From positions 6,903,865 through 6,967,864 of the forward strand of contig OY718806.1 in assembly GCA_963070105.1 (NCBI GenBank): a DNA stretch of 64,000 nucleotides, written 5' to 3'. Below are positions 14,101 through 39,846 of the stretch, one piece after another; the first letter of the stretch is position 1; every line of letters starts with the position of its first letter. The DNA comes from Litomosoides sigmodontis (lineage: Eukaryota > Nematoda > Chromadorea > Rhabditida > Onchocercidae). The notes beneath the pieces were generated by a model, which saw only the letters and a program-made list of their open reading frames with translations, ran no database searches and was not told the origin of the DNA. Position numbers and translations under genes: made by a program.

Positions 14101-15792
14101 TTTATTTATAATTTCTGATTTGGGACACTGGTATTTAATAGTTACTTCGATGAATAAGGTCTGTGGAACTGCCTGAAGTTTCTCCGCGTAATGACTCTAC
14201 CGAATGTTTCAGTTTCTTCAGTAAAATTACCATTTACATTTTAAGACAGCGTAAGTCAAAATTTCATTTGTTTTATGAAGTGGCTTGGAGCTACATGTGC
14301 TAGGTCCAGAGAGATTTTTTTTACGAAACTACGAAACTAATGTTTGGATCTTGAATACATGCCGTTACACCAAGCTTATAATGTCGTTCCTTGCATCAGG
14401 TTTTTTTGTTATGCGGCCAACCTTTGTGTAAACAAAAATCATGTATTTTCTGACTTATGTAATCCATAAGTTACTCAAAAATTAAGCAAGACAACTGGTC
14501 CTGAAAGCAGTCATTAAAATACCAATTCAGATCACTGTAGACTTAGGTCGGTAGTCGTTCATTATATAATTTCAGATGCACAGTAATGCTTTTTGCTGCT
14601 GGCTGGTTGGGAAAATATTAAATGGTGCTTAAAATAACTGATATCCGAAGGTTTCGGAAATAGCATGATGTTGGAACTCGGTAACTTTGGCATGTTACTG
14701 TTAGCACTCGGAGATGTTTAAAATTGTAGGATTCTTGCCGCATTAGTTGTGTTGCTAGTCTGAAAAGTTCCGCAAATGTATAAAGATTTCTTCTATGGTT
14801 CTGTAGCCAGGTCAAATTGATGAAACCTGTACGAAAAGCAATATGGTATAGGAAAGAAGGAGTGGTGGAGTTTAAAGAGAATTCCAGATCCGAATAAAAA
14901 TTGTCTTCAGATTTTTATTAACAAATTGATAATCTTTTTGTGAGGAGGTTGATTATCAATAACAGCTTTAAAATTGTCATATCACGCATAAATGCATACA
15001 TATGCAATATTTTGTTAAATGGATTTAGAAAAGTCAAATATTTTAGGTGATTGAAAAAGTAAATTAATCATTTTCATCGGACTAGCAACTGAGGGAGTAG
15101 TCGGTGCACTACTCTCGCTACTACAGAACTGTTGTATTACTATGCGCAGGCGACAACCCCTGTTCTTTTTCAGTACATTCTTTTTTCTGAACGAGAATTC
15201 ACGAATAAGAACGTCCGAATAAGAATGATTGCTTACACCCGCATGAATACCTTATTTTGTTTTAAAGTGTTTGTGGCCGAAGTAACGGTCTGGTTCCGAA
15301 CTTATTGCCTCTGAAAACTGTTTGGTTATTTTTTTACAAGAACTAATGGCACGTTCAGTGTATTACGTGATAGTGATAGATCAGTTCTCTCTTCCCCTCT
15401 CTCCCATCTGAAAAGGACTTACTGTCAAACCTTGCGGTAAATTTACATGATGGTTGGCCGCTCGAATTACGCAGCTTTTAATCAACTGTATAAACACTGC
15501 TCTCTTCCACGCCTTCTTAAAGTCTGAGAATGTATCACCCCACAGTTTGATTCTCTTATCACTACAAATGTTTGCTGCAGGGAAGGGATTGCCTCGCTAG
15601 GGAGAGAAGGAAGTTTATGGGTGCAAGTGCAATGTTGCACTAAATTATTTTGCTTTTTAGATGGACTCAGTCACTTGAGCGAGGTTTTATTCTGTATTTT
15701 GGTGGAATAAGTTTCCCTTTGTTTAATGCGTGTTTATAAAGTTTCATCTAATTCCTGAAGCTGAGATTTTCCAAAATTAAGTGGAATTGCAG
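11140..15792. other. Intergenic between divergent sec-24 and ccr-4
   Basis: This 4.6-kb region separates two divergent gene starts and should hold both promoters and possibly a 5' exon of ccr-4. Much of it is AT-rich without coding signal. A GC-richer island at 12.30-12.66 kb has open frames on both strands (see findings). I recognised no RNA gene or mobile element. Confidence 0.4.
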
Positions 15793-19810
<4,018 letters not shown>

Positions 19811-22800
19811 AAATTCATGAATTTCCGTATTACTTGCACAGTCTCAGGAAATAATTTCGTCGTTGTCAACTCATCAATATTATATTTATTTTCGTCCGTT
19901 ATTTCTGTGTGCTGATCACATCAAAATTTCATTAGGTGGGGTTAGATTAGTCTGAATTATGATGCTCCGTTTTGTTCATTATTCAATTTTAATTCTCGAA
20001 TCAAGAGTGAGGATTGGATATTAAATAGATACATATTGAAAACTTTCCGAGGGAAATAACGAGATCTTTTATATCCGGAGAATTTGTGCAAAGGAAAAGT
20101 TGCAGTCATTGGAAGAAATGGAATGTATTCTTGTGTTTGGTTTATTAATGATAGCAAACAATAGTTAACTATGTTTTACTGAGCTACTGCTGTCAAAGAT
20201 GCCTTTTAAGTTTCCGTTGAGTAATGCGTTTTGTCGTGTATTTGTTCATTTCTCATTCCAGGCACCGATCAGTTCAAGCTTTGTATGTGTTCTTTGCCAA
20301 ATTGTTTAACCATTTTCCCAAGTCTTACGTTGCGAAAATAATCTCGTGAGGGATAGCACCGGGTTTTACCGTTGAATACTTTTACATTACTTCCGCTGCA
20401 GTTAATATATTTGTTGGTAAGATTATTTTCGTACGAATTTCTCTTCAAATGTAGTTCTTAGTTAATGTTTAAGTATACCTCATCAATTAATCCCTTTCGT
20501 TACCTCTTCATTATATTCGACATTAGAATTTAGCCTAAAAGACAGCCTTTTTAAGGGGAGGATTTTAAATGATTGATAATTTAATTTTTCGACTGGTTGG
20601 TTTTTTATCAGGATTTCTTCAAAAATAATAACTCGTTTTACATAGACAATTGAACATTAATTTTAACACTTTTAGAAATGTAATGTTACTTTCTCTGATC
20701 CGTGTTGTAATTTCTTTCTGGAAGGCACAAAAATTTACCAGGAAAATCAGGCTTCGTAGCCAGCAGTAATATGTTGTCTCATTATTTTCGTAAATGGTAC
20801 GCTGTTTGGAAATGCCTTTGGTCGTTATTTTGTCAATTTGTGTCATATTTAATTTTTTTACTGTATGTGGTGAATCTAAACAGGAAGCAGAGCAATAAAT
20901 AACAAATAAGATATTTTTGTCGTTTACTGTCGTTGTCTATTTCACCTTTAACTGAATGCGCAACAAATATTATTTACCTTCTAGTTGAGAATTGAATTTT
21001 CAACTAGATACCTCATTATGAAGACTGTTATCTGCAATTGATTTCAGTAACTAATTTACTTATTGCTTCTTTCCGTATTATATGATATTACTAATATCGC
21101 TAAAATCGTGAACCATTTGTTCCAGTTTAATTTTCCGTGGTTTTCTGCATTTTGGAAATTTTCCTCATAGTTTTTTCCTTAACTTCTACATGTAATTTAA
21201 ACAATTCTCCATTTTATACTCATGATCTCGTTTGTTGAAGCCTTTTTTCGGATAAAATCCCATTGAACGGCTTAGAGTTCTCGCATTAATGTGTTAAAGT
21301 GTCACGGCCAGCTGGCTGAGTGGAGCGTATTGAAGTTCGTAGCTCTATTAAAGTTGAAGTCATTCAAGTACTATTTTATCTTTAACTTTTCTATTAACCA
21401 TATTCAAGTTTGGAGGCGGGATCGACATTTTCAAGATCGGACGATAGCTAGAGTTATATCATAAATCATTATCGTTATAACTATTTGTCACCTTTCGATT
21501 GGTTGTTTCAAAAGGAATCGAAAGGAAGTGTTCCAAGCTCCGGAGAGTGGTGAGTGCGCATGGTATGGATATTTGAGCAGTGATATTTGCAACGATATCA
21601 TGCATCATCTTTTTGGCATGGAATTCGTTTGTCGCGCGAGTGTGGGGTAGGACGCGCAACGTAATGTGTTCTGCACGAAAAGTTATATTCTTACATTTTG
21701 CACATTATAAAAAGGTCAAAATCGACTGAAGCATACTTGAACGGAAAAGTGAGGCAAACCTGAACCCTACTGTGTTAATTTCCAATAGTTTCTTTGCTCT
21801 ATAATGTCTGGTTTTTTATTCACTTTTTCTATAAAAGCGCTTTTTAGAAATACAAATCATAGTGCACTTCTCAGCAGTCTGTGAAAAGTGACGGCACCTT
21901 ATTTGAAGTCTCTGTCGACTGCTTTGTGGACCAAAAAAATCTCAAAAAGAAATTGCAGTCCGTCCTGTGAAACACTGTCCACTTTAAGAAATGATGTGTA
22001 CCAGCAATTCCAACATTTCCAAAAAACCCTGCTCTATTTAACCACAGTAACCGCTTCCCGTGGCTGCTCCACACCGATATTTGGTCTTGCACTTTAAAAA
22101 TTTGCTTTACAGGTGATACGCTCCTTTCTCATTCCCAGTAGTGCTCCCAAATCCTCTCGTCTCCTAAAATGTGGAAAGTTCCTCAAGCAAGCAGCCTGAG
22201 TTCTCTAGCAATGAGTGCGGAGTATTATTTATGCGTTATATCTTTCTGACCAACGTGTCACTAGTATCTGACTACGACGTGTGTCTTGGAAGGCGACCTA
22301 GCGCACCTGAATGACTGTTGGTAAAGCCAGCAACTTTTATGTAACACAGGACACACGTCAAAATAATTCATGAAGATACACGATATGAAATGGAAAATCA
22401 CCGAATGCCATAACATATCTGCACTTTCTGAGGAAGTTCGACGTAATAAAGGTTTACCATATAATCCGACAAGATAAACTAACAATTACACCCAATCTAC
22501 AAATACGAAAATTTTAGCAAAGCAGTTCTCAGACACCCCATTTTAACTTTTTAAGTTTACTTATCCGCTATTTGTCCATGCTCTCCTACATAATAAAGGA
22601 CTATTAAATAAAAGATGAATTTTGGGAAAAACTTTCAGCAAGTCACAATTAGTAACACAACACTTGTTACAGCTGGACTTCATGAAAGGATTTAGGAAAA
22701 AAAGTCGTGCTTGAGGTGGCATCTAGGAATGCTATAAACTGCAGGTGGAACATTACACATAAAAACGAACCACAGTAATGTGGAAAACAGTAGTTATAGG

Positions 22801-24504
22801 TTATTCATAGCATCATTTAGATTTCCTCAAAGATTTAGATCGTCATTGTAATGCACCAATCAACAGAAAAACTAACTTGCAAAGGGTCTCACTACACCTG
22901 CAAGTGTTGTCACCTCAAATTTTCTTTGATTTAAATCGAAAACGACGATGTAAACAGCATGCAACACCACGAGAGCGTAGATGTCAAAAATAAGCAATTG
23001 AAATAGTGACATCCCTGAGAGTCACAAAACATGCGTTTAAAGTGAACAAGAAAACCAACATCACTAGAAGAAATATCAAAACACCGATAAGGGAAAAAGA
23101 AATATGAGAAAAAAAATACTAAGAAAATAGAACAAAAAAGACGAAAACGTAAAAAGACCATATAACACTTTCAAATCACTGAGGTAAAATTCGATCAGCT
23201 CCATGTAGAATATCCGCTCAAAAAAGTGAGCTAATATTCTCTTGGTTATGAAAGGAAAAATCTGGAGTTAGAGACCACAGCTCGAACAAAATGTGTTGAA
23301 ATGAAGTCGATGCAATACAAACGTTAATCTGGACCTGAGGTAGTCGTAGTACAATGAATGGAAAAAATAACAATATTCCTGAGTAACAGCAAAATGCACT
23401 GATCCAACTACGCATACATAAACATACACTACCTTGCATTTCCCCCAAAATTGAAAAGACAGACCGTTACTATGAGACATCATTTGTTGCAACAGATGCG
23501 CAAAGCTTCACAGACAGCATTCTACTTGTCTACGTTTAAAACGAGTAGATAAAAAAGTTTTCGACAAATATGAAATTCCACTCCTTTTTATGATTAGTAG
23601 TCAACATATTCCATCATTTTCTGAAGGATCATTAAGTTTGCCATACTGTATTCATACATACTCAAGTTTGGCCTGTTGTTTCTACCAATTTGCTGAACGG
23701 CCCTTAAGCTGTCTTTCCTATGGGGGAGAAGCAGATAATTATAAAAATTCAACAAATCATAACATGACTTACAATACAGTGAAATAAAAAAGAACACACC
23801 GAGTTTAATCGAATAGAGCAAAGCACTCATAAAGAAAAATGCGAAGAATTTCTTAAAAATTTAACCTAAATCTAATATACAACTTTCCGTAAGTAAACTG
23901 TCTAATACCGACAAGTAGATCCAAAAAAAAAATGAAAAATAGATGATAAAAATGGACCTGAGTTGGTACCTGAAATGGGAGAAAACAACACCTGAGGTGA
24001 AACCGAGAAAATGAAGTAAGAAAATTGTAATTTGATCAAAAAATATCCCTGAAAATTAACACAGAGGTGAACAGTATGTAACAAACAGCACCACACTGGG
24101 TCACACTCTAAAACAGCACAAAACAACAATTCATTAGAGTGACTGCTGAAAAAATGATCAGCTGCATGGCAATCATAAAATCAATGACAACCAGTAGGCA
24201 AAGTGGGAATCACAAAGTGAATTCAAAATTTCGTTTCATGTTTCTGTGCAAATTTTAAATTCTACGTGATTACATTAACATGTGAATTTGGAAAAGAACT
24301 CCTGCACATGAATTAAGATTTTCAAGAGGAATCTCCCATTCGCTACTGGCTCCCGCTGGTAACAGTCACCGTTATTATTGACCTGATCAGCAATCACATA
24401 ATTATAATCAAAACTGTACCAAAAAGACGGGATATCAAAAAAGGAAAAATTTGCTAAATTGCATCGTTTAATGTCCTAGATCAGAACAGAAGCGAAAAGC
24501 CCTA
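19811..24504. other. Intergenic between convergent ccr-4 and the Gln-rich gene
   Basis: This is a 4.7-kb AT-rich region between two convergent gene ends. I see no exon chain, RNA gene or transposon. The short ORFs here (for example at 22.0, 23.0 and 23.4 kb) are low complexity or lack splice-site support. Both 3' UTRs should lie here. Confidence 0.45.
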
Positions 24505-31824
<7,320 letters not shown>

Positions 31825-31889
31825 CTGAGTTAAAGAATGATTTGATAAGAAATGAAATAATATTGCTCAGAGATTAAGAATAGTGGAAA

Positions 31890-33150
31890 TTAGCATGCCG
31901 CGCAATCCAGCGCAATGCATCGCGCGGCGTGAATATCATCGGTGCCGCGGCGGTTAAAGCTCAGTAAACGGAGCACTAATTGCATTTTGTTGCGAGTACT
32001 CATCGCTGCTTCTTTAATTGCGAACTTTTTTCGGAATGGCAGTCGGTTGTAAGCCGTAAGAGGAAGGAAGGCGCTCTTTGTCTTTCTCTCTTTCTCCCTT
32101 TCTTTCTGTGCAGTGTGTGTGCTCTCGTGTGTAGAGGCATTGAGATGGGAGTGACAGGAAGAGATGCATGCACGCACGCACACGCGCAACGAGCATAGCG
32201 CAATGACATCGCTGGCTGCCTGCCGACTGGCGTGGTCGGATGGATGCCTACACAACAAACTGTCATCACTGGCTCGGTGGGAACGCTCCACTTCGTCTCG
32301 TCGCCTCGCCCTCCCCTCTCCTCCCCGCGTGCTCTTTTCGTCAAAGATTCACCCAAATTTATCGAAATACCAATGTGTGTATGTATGTTTGTATGTATGT
32401 ATGTATGTACGTGTGTTGTACGAATTTATGCAATAGCAGCAGCAGCAGCAGCAGCAGCAGCACGTTGCATGTCATCTGCACCGCCGCACCGCTCCTCCAC
32501 CCCCTCTCCTTCCTCTCTCTCCCTCGCCACAAACGAAATGCGGGAAAAGAACAGAAGGTGGTGGTGGGTGGTATGTTAGGAGGATTGTTTGCAGCTCGCC
32601 GCTCTGTCTCTGCCGCTGGACTGGGTAGCTGCTGCTGGCTGGAGAAGCCTCTCCCTCGAGAGAGCGGTCGAGTGTCATTCATAGCGCAGCATCACTACTG
32701 CTGCTGCTTCAGCCTTCCTGCCCGCCTGCCTGCCTGCCTGCCTGCCTTAATTGCAGTTTTGGTTTAGGTGAGAAAAGAGCGCACGAAAGGAGGAGGCTAG
32801 CATGGTGCTAAGATGAATTTCACGAGCGAGTGGGTGATAGAGGGAAAGAGTGTCAACCTGCTTGTTGTCTACGAGCAGACGAAACAGTCATGCGGCGCGC
32901 TCTTGCTCCGCTCTTCTTTTCAGTGCGAAGAAAGAGTACTGGCATGTGGTGAAGTGAGAAGTGTAGAATGTACGAGAGAAAGGAGGGTAATTGTGTGAAG
33001 CTTACTGGCAGTCGTTGCATTCGCTTGTGAAATAGTGTGGGAAGAGAAGGAGAGAAAGGGGAATAGGGTTGAAAAGGAGTAGAGTGATGTTCTCGGAGCA
33101 AGTTACCACATAAACACTACACTGCCACAGCAACAGCAGGAGCAGCAAAT
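31890..33150. promoter_or_regulatory. GC-richer probable 5' region of the Gln-rich gene
   Basis: Composition shifts clearly from the AT-rich surroundings. There are CGCG clusters (31900-31950), pyrimidine-rich tracts (32080-32110, 32310-32330, 32500-32530) and short microsatellites: TATG at 32380-32410, AGC at 32436-32463, CTGC at 32718-32746. It sits just upstream of the first identified exon (31613-31824) of the minus-strand Gln-rich gene, so a promoter or 5' UTR role is likely but not shown. Overlapping ORFs on both strands here are Ser/Arg/Pro-rich artefacts of composition. Confidence 0.4.
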
Positions 33151-36100
33151 AGCGGTGTTATGTTTATCTTGGCAGGAAAGCTATGCCGTTGCAGGGACAG
33201 TCTGCCTTCCTCTCCCCTGCCTCTTCTCTGTTTTCCTCCTTTCCGCAGTGGAAGCGAATTTCTCGAAAATGCTGCTGCTGTCCTTGATGCCATTGTGTGG
33301 TTTGTGGACTGTCGGAATTTGCATTTTAGTGCACGTAGTAAGTTCGTGGCATGAAATTGTGAAATGCGTCGGTTTCGGCATTCTAAAGCTGCTGGAGAAA
33401 GAGGAGGTATTGCGATGAGAACTGAAAGTTAGACCTGTGCACAACGCACACTGCTCATCCAACTGTCAGTCCCTTGCGAAATTCTAGCCAGCACCGCCTG
33501 TCTTTTTGTTTTTGCCGTATGCGAAATGCATAAAGTGAATTCGTTAGAAATCCAATAATATCCCAGTTGTTCCACTGAGCAAACAACCTACATGGCTTAC
33601 ATACGCATGCATAACACAAGCATGAAGACAAACAAACAGGAAATATCGCTTGGAACCAGAAGAATGCAAATACCCACCCAAATGGATGAGGTTTACTTAG
33701 GTCGTTGTAATTCATGCATTTTGTGCTGCACAAACAATGCACCCCACTGCGGGGACCAATTACGAGTGTGAAGTGTGCTCCAATCTCTATGGATTAGAAA
33801 ATAATTTGTAAAAAAGTTACTTTGTCAGTGATTCATTTTACAGTCATTGTTTTACGCGATTTTTTAGTTTTTCAAGTAATTCATTCCATTTATTTCTGCG
33901 TCAGTTATAGCTCGTTCTTACTGCTGCAACTTTCAGCTCTTTCTCTTCCTTTCTCCTCCCTGTGGAAATGAGCTAGTTGGAGTAAAAGTTGAAGCTAAGA
34001 GAATTTGATCTGACCGCGATGGAACACTTAATACCAATACATCAGAAAAGTTGTGCACGAAGGAAAGGACGTCAAGGGCAGAGAGTAAGTTGTGATAAAG
34101 GGATGGTGTAAGAAAACTGGTTCGTTCAGTGCTCCTCACCATCTGTTCCCCTTCTGAAAGCCAAAACCAGTGAACTTCGACGTAAATGGCATGAGCAGTG
34201 CAGCACATTAACGTCGGCGTATCACTTCACCAATAATTCAATATCATCATCAATAACACATTCATTCTGATATTATTCTTTCGCTTCCCTTCCTCCACTC
34301 GACGACTATTTAAAGAAGGGATGAACAGAGCCTGAATTGTGAACATTTCTGAATGGTATTAAATCATTCATTCATTAACATTTATTGTATTTCAATTGCA
34401 GCTATATGAGGTGATCAAACTGCCTTCTTCAACAAATTTCCCCCAAGAAGAATGTCACTGATCAGGAATAACTTTTAAACAATAACCTCTTCCATGACAA
34501 CAACACTCCCTAATAAGAAAAATCACCCATTTAATGCCGTAATGCCTGCACTTATGATCGCAGTAGTTTTTCCTCTACAATTTTCTTCAAATAGCGAGTA
34601 AACAGGTCAAATTAGCCCAACTGCTTACTTGTCTTTTACTCTTAAGCTTTCGCTGCGAAGAATTTGTCATTTATGTGGTTTATGCTGATATTGACGCCGG
34701 AAGTGTTATGGCAAGAAAATGTAACCAACCGACAAAGCTTAGCTAAAGGCAACAAACAACGTTGACGGTAGCCCTGACAACGGTGGAAAGGGCGCATCCA
34801 ACGCATCTCTTTCTGAATACCAAACTGAAGTGCTTTAAAAGATGATTTTTTCGGAGAAATTGATTTCAATTGCAGGTGTGAAGACAGCGTTAGATTATTC
34901 CATCATCTTTGCTAACTTAAGATTAAGTCATCCATTGAAGTTAGCATTTTGAGTGTCGTCTGAACGAGAAACAAAAGCAAATTTCCATTGTGAAACAACT
35001 CAAACAATGAAGGTCTTCTAATTGTTAGCTTGTACTAAGTTGTTTCAAAGTCATTATTTGTGCAGCTGCTTTTTTCATCCAACACCTGAAAACTTAATTT
35101 TATTTGGTAAAATTTAAAATCTCAAACAGTAGAGAGTAATAGCAGAGTCGGGTCCTACACATTAAGCACGTCATCAACCAGTCTCTTAACTAATAATCGA
35201 GACAACTTGATTCGGGAAAATGTTATACAGCTGTTCATATTTGCGACATTCAGGAGGATAGAAATGAAACGAACAGATTTTCAGAGGACAGAACCATAGT
35301 TTTTTCCAGATGAGTAATATGCGAAAATGGTGCTCATTTTCTTTTATTGTAATCTAACACAACACTTAACCATAGTAGCACAGTTTTTAAGTTCACATGG
35401 CTAACGACTCTTAATAATTTTATATCATATGCGTTAGGTTTAATTAAGACTTTAACTGCTGATGACGGAGAAATTCAGATCGGGATGATTACCATGTTGA
35501 AATCGAAGCTTTGATTAACATATTAATAATAAAATCTTGGCGTACTTACATGAAGACATTTAAGCCTGAGCACTCAGCATTTGTTACACTTCTCTGCATC
35601 ACAGGAAGCATTAATAAGTTTTGCGAACAATAACAATATGAAAAGAAATGAGTGAGAAGAGGGGGGAGAGGGGCATTATCTTCGTTGATGACCGCATCCA
35701 GCAACAACATTCTTGCAATCACAATCAAGCCAAATGGAACGATTTGAACGAAATGAAATAGATGAATTTCTCTGACAACCTTTCATTCATTCTCTCGTAT
35801 CCACTCACAATTACAGAAGCTCATTGAAATAGTTTCCTGGAAACAACTGCCATATTTCACTCGTTTATGGAACTTGCTCCTGTTAGGAAAGATTGTTTTA
35901 TGTTGGTCTCACTCAGAGCTTTCGCCTTATCAGTAACTCATAATGAGTCATAACCGACTGATGGATTACATGTGAAATTCATTCTGCAGTACTTATCATA
36001 ACCATGAACTAAAAGACTAATTTTAATCTTACATTTATTATTATTTTAATAATTTCCATTTTCAAGAGATAAAATTTGTTCCCTGATTTGACGAAATGAA

Positions 36101-39100
36101 CAATTAAGTTGCTTTAAAAAATACTTCAAATGTGGCAATAATAGGTTTATTAGTCATAGCACCAATTAACGAGATCCACGCACAGTCCATAAAGAATGAA
36201 ACAAATATTTCGCAATACTGCAGAGAAACAACAGTGTAGGTCGATGGAGGTTTCATAAAACAAGTACAGCTCAGTTTATCTTTACAATTCAACATGAGGA
36301 AAATTGTAATTCGAAGACAAAGAAGTAGCATCAATGTCTCAGTGATCTCAAAACCTAAATGTACAAGAACATACGTGATGGTTACTGGGGATAATTACTG
36401 CTTAACGAAAATTTCAACAACTAATATGACTACAAAAAAACTAGTCTTAGAACTTCGTGAATTTCATTGTACAGATCCCACTCAATGAATAGATTTAATT
36501 AATATCAATTTTGTGCTGAGATATATCAGTGCTAATTTCTTTCTCTACTTATTCGCATAGATCCAGCAAATTCCATGTTACCTAAAACTGGATCTTAATT
36601 TACGTGATGAAATGACTAACGATTATGCTCCAGCGAGATGGTATGAAAGGTCACTACACTTTTTCTTGCAAAACTCGATTTTTTTTTAATGCAGCACCCT
36701 AGTGCACTCGAATTGTTGAAATTCGACATTATTGTGCGGCTATTATAAATTCATAAAGTTCTACTGCTCTCAAATAAATTCAAAAATGCGAATTAATTTA
36801 AATAATGAGTGGATATCGAAAGAGGTGCTTCCAAAAATGCGACAAAAAAGAAATCTCTGCCAACATAATGCACTGATATAGGATCATTATGATATACAAG
36901 CACGCAGTGTAGAATACTTCTGAAAATCTCACATTTTTAGGACTCTAATTTCTTAAAACATAAATATATGCGATAAAATAAGGAAAATAATTCAATTAAT
37001 TGATGCGACAGGTGGGAATATGGCAGAATGGGATCCATATGAATATTGAAGTGATTGGATACGTGTCATGCATACACAATGTCCTTCTTCTTGTTCCTCT
37101 TTTGGAGATGATGGACTCCATGAATATATCCCATACGCTAAATCTTGAATTAAAGTGAATTTCTGATATATTAGTTAGACTTCAAATTACGAACTAACAA
37201 CTCAACTGACGCCTGCCAGCATACAATTTCGTTAATTTTTTGCATGCAATTTAAACATTTATTTTATCAATTTCAAAGGTCACTTCGTTCATAAGACCTA
37301 CAAAAATAATACTAAAATAATCAAAATCACACATGAATTTTAACCTGTACAATACTGCTGACATTCTTCAGGCTTCCTAAAAAGTACTGCCGCTGTCGCA
37401 CCACCTTCTATTTTCACATTTTTCAAAAATGAACCTTGTCCTGAAACAATCTTTGATCACCTAGCAATAATAAACTACATTAGGAACTTTTTATCTGAGT
37501 ATGCGTTCTGGACCAGTTTCTCGTGAATTTTTGAGAGAAATTTGTTTAGTTCATAATCGCATTTTGGTTACTACGGGAGTGATTTTGATCGATTACTATG
37601 CTTATACTTCGTTACCCTTCCTTGTCTTAAATCTCAAAGAACTCCACTACTAAGACATGATGATAACGTAAAATGAAGCTGAATCACATCACACATTATC
37701 AATATTGATCCCGTTTCAGGCTTTTCGCCCGTAAGAATGAAAATTAAAAGTACATACCTGAGTGAGTATTCGCTTTTAAACCACTTATTGCTTCATAATT
37801 GATTTCGGAGTCGGACATTGCTGATTTCAAATAACACCGCTTTCTTGTTTTACTATATGTATAGCCAAGACAGCAATGGTCCTGAGCACATGCTATGCAG
37901 CATCTCTAAAATCATTTATATTGTCTTTTTCTGCTAAATGAAAAGGAAATAATACCCACACCAAAAAATGTTTGGCTCTTTTTTTTTTAATAAAAATGTT
38001 ATGGATTTCTGAAGACTTCAAACGATCAAATACTACTCAACATTTTAAGTCATATTCCCATGCAATATTTGATGAAAACAAATATAACCTTAATATCATT
38101 TGCATTGAATTCATCGTAAGTACCGCCGCTCAGTGCAATATTTGGAAGATAAAAGCATCGCGATGCTGAAACCTTACCGAATAAAGTTTAGAATTCATTT
38201 TATCTTCACCTCATTCATATTTATCTTTCACATGCAAAAAATTTGGCCTAACGCGAAATGCAGCACCTCGAATTAAGCTTGAATTTAATTTCCCTCATCC
38301 ACCTCCAATCACTTTTGGCCTGCTTGTCGATATCATTTTCTTTGGAAGAATAACAACAGTGTCATTGAAACTCAGTGAAATTGATACGTCTCAAAGTGTG
38401 AAATTACAGGTGTTTTACAAATGTCATGTAAAGGATGGAATGTTGAAGTGGAGAGAGGAAGTAGATGGAGGAGAATTGGGGTTAAAACCGTATTACTATA
38501 AATGTTAGCAATGGTCGTCTGAGCTTTACTAAAACGAGCTTTCCGTGTTGAGAATGCAAGCGTGCAACAGAGCAGTTAACAGAAGTTGGTCAAGAGATGT
38601 TACACATTGGAAGCAGAAAGAGTGATTTATCAGGCCAGTTCGGGCGTCCTTTAGCCGCCTTAACTTCTACTCATTAATTTTTCGTGAACTTTAAAGAAAT
38701 GGCAATGTCAAGGGAGGCAGCATAGCATCCAGCAAATGATTTCAGGAGCGCTAACTAGGATTTTCAATTTCTACTTATCTCGCTGTGATCTTTCACCTCC
38801 TTCAGCAATAATTGTCATTTCCTTTGAAGCGGAGTGGATGCTGTGAAAGTTCGTCCAAATCTACCAAATAACTATCATAACTTTTCTGTAAAGGGCAAGA
38901 AAAAGGAAGGAAGCAATAAAAAACATAAGGCTTTACACATTTAAGAATTCATAGTAATAAACAGTTGGGCATATTTGGTCTGTCTGAAAGTACTGCGGAA
39001 TAAATTGTGTTTTGAGTAACAAAGCATTAGCAATTTGGACTGACCCGCAAGTTTCTGTTATTATATATAAACTTTTTTATTATCGAGCGTGAAAAGTGTT

Positions 39101-39725
39101 GCGTGCGCATAAAGTGTGATTAAGTTGCCTTTGGCAGACCAGACTAAAGATCAAGGGAAAAATGACGCACATGGTAAAGTCGTAATAACTTACTTACTGA
39201 CTGTGTTGCATGGATCAATAAACTGATGATAATTAATGCTTCCAGGAGCATCCTGACAACAACCGCTTAACAGTTAGGCCGAAATCTTCGATCTTGGCTT
39301 ATTTATTTCGATTGTTGCCAGTGAAAAACGAATTCCTGTAAAGTATTTGATGAAATCATTCAGTTAATGAAACTAATTTAAAGCATTCAGGCAAAAATAC
39401 AAATGCCATTCATTCTAAAATTCATAAAACGAGAATGATCGATTTGGATGTGCGTGTGTATGTATGCACAAATATCGTCGTCAATTGCAATTGAAAGGTA
39501 CACTGTTGTTGAAAACAATCAAAAAAAGACGAGTACAACGAGGAGAGATGATTCAAAACGAATTGAATTTGGACGTGACAACAGATTGTCATCTCATCAC
39601 CGAATCATATGCTTTGTCAATTGATATAAGTAAGAAATTTTAGACGACAATGTGAAGTATCATCTATCTATGCAAGACACAACATTTCCTCTTTCGCTTA
39701 TAAATGCAAGCATATCAATGTGTTT

Positions 39726-39741
39726 ATATGTATATACACAC

Positions 39742-39786
<45 letters not shown>

Positions 39787-39846
39787 CACATATATATATA
39801 TACGTGTATGTGTGTGTATGTGTGTGTGTATGTGTATGTGTGTATG
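39726..39846. repeat. Compound (TA)n/(CA)n/(TG)n microsatellite
   Basis: TATA and CACA units from 39726 change to TATG/TGTG units near 39805-39846. Alternating purine-pyrimidine throughout, so it could adopt left-handed DNA. ORFs across it are artefacts. Confidence 0.9.

Noticed and set aside
31890..32767. Overlapping ORFs of 60-175 codons on both strands
   Set aside because: GC- and pyrimidine-rich composition and microsatellites keep all frames open; no domains or splice consistency.
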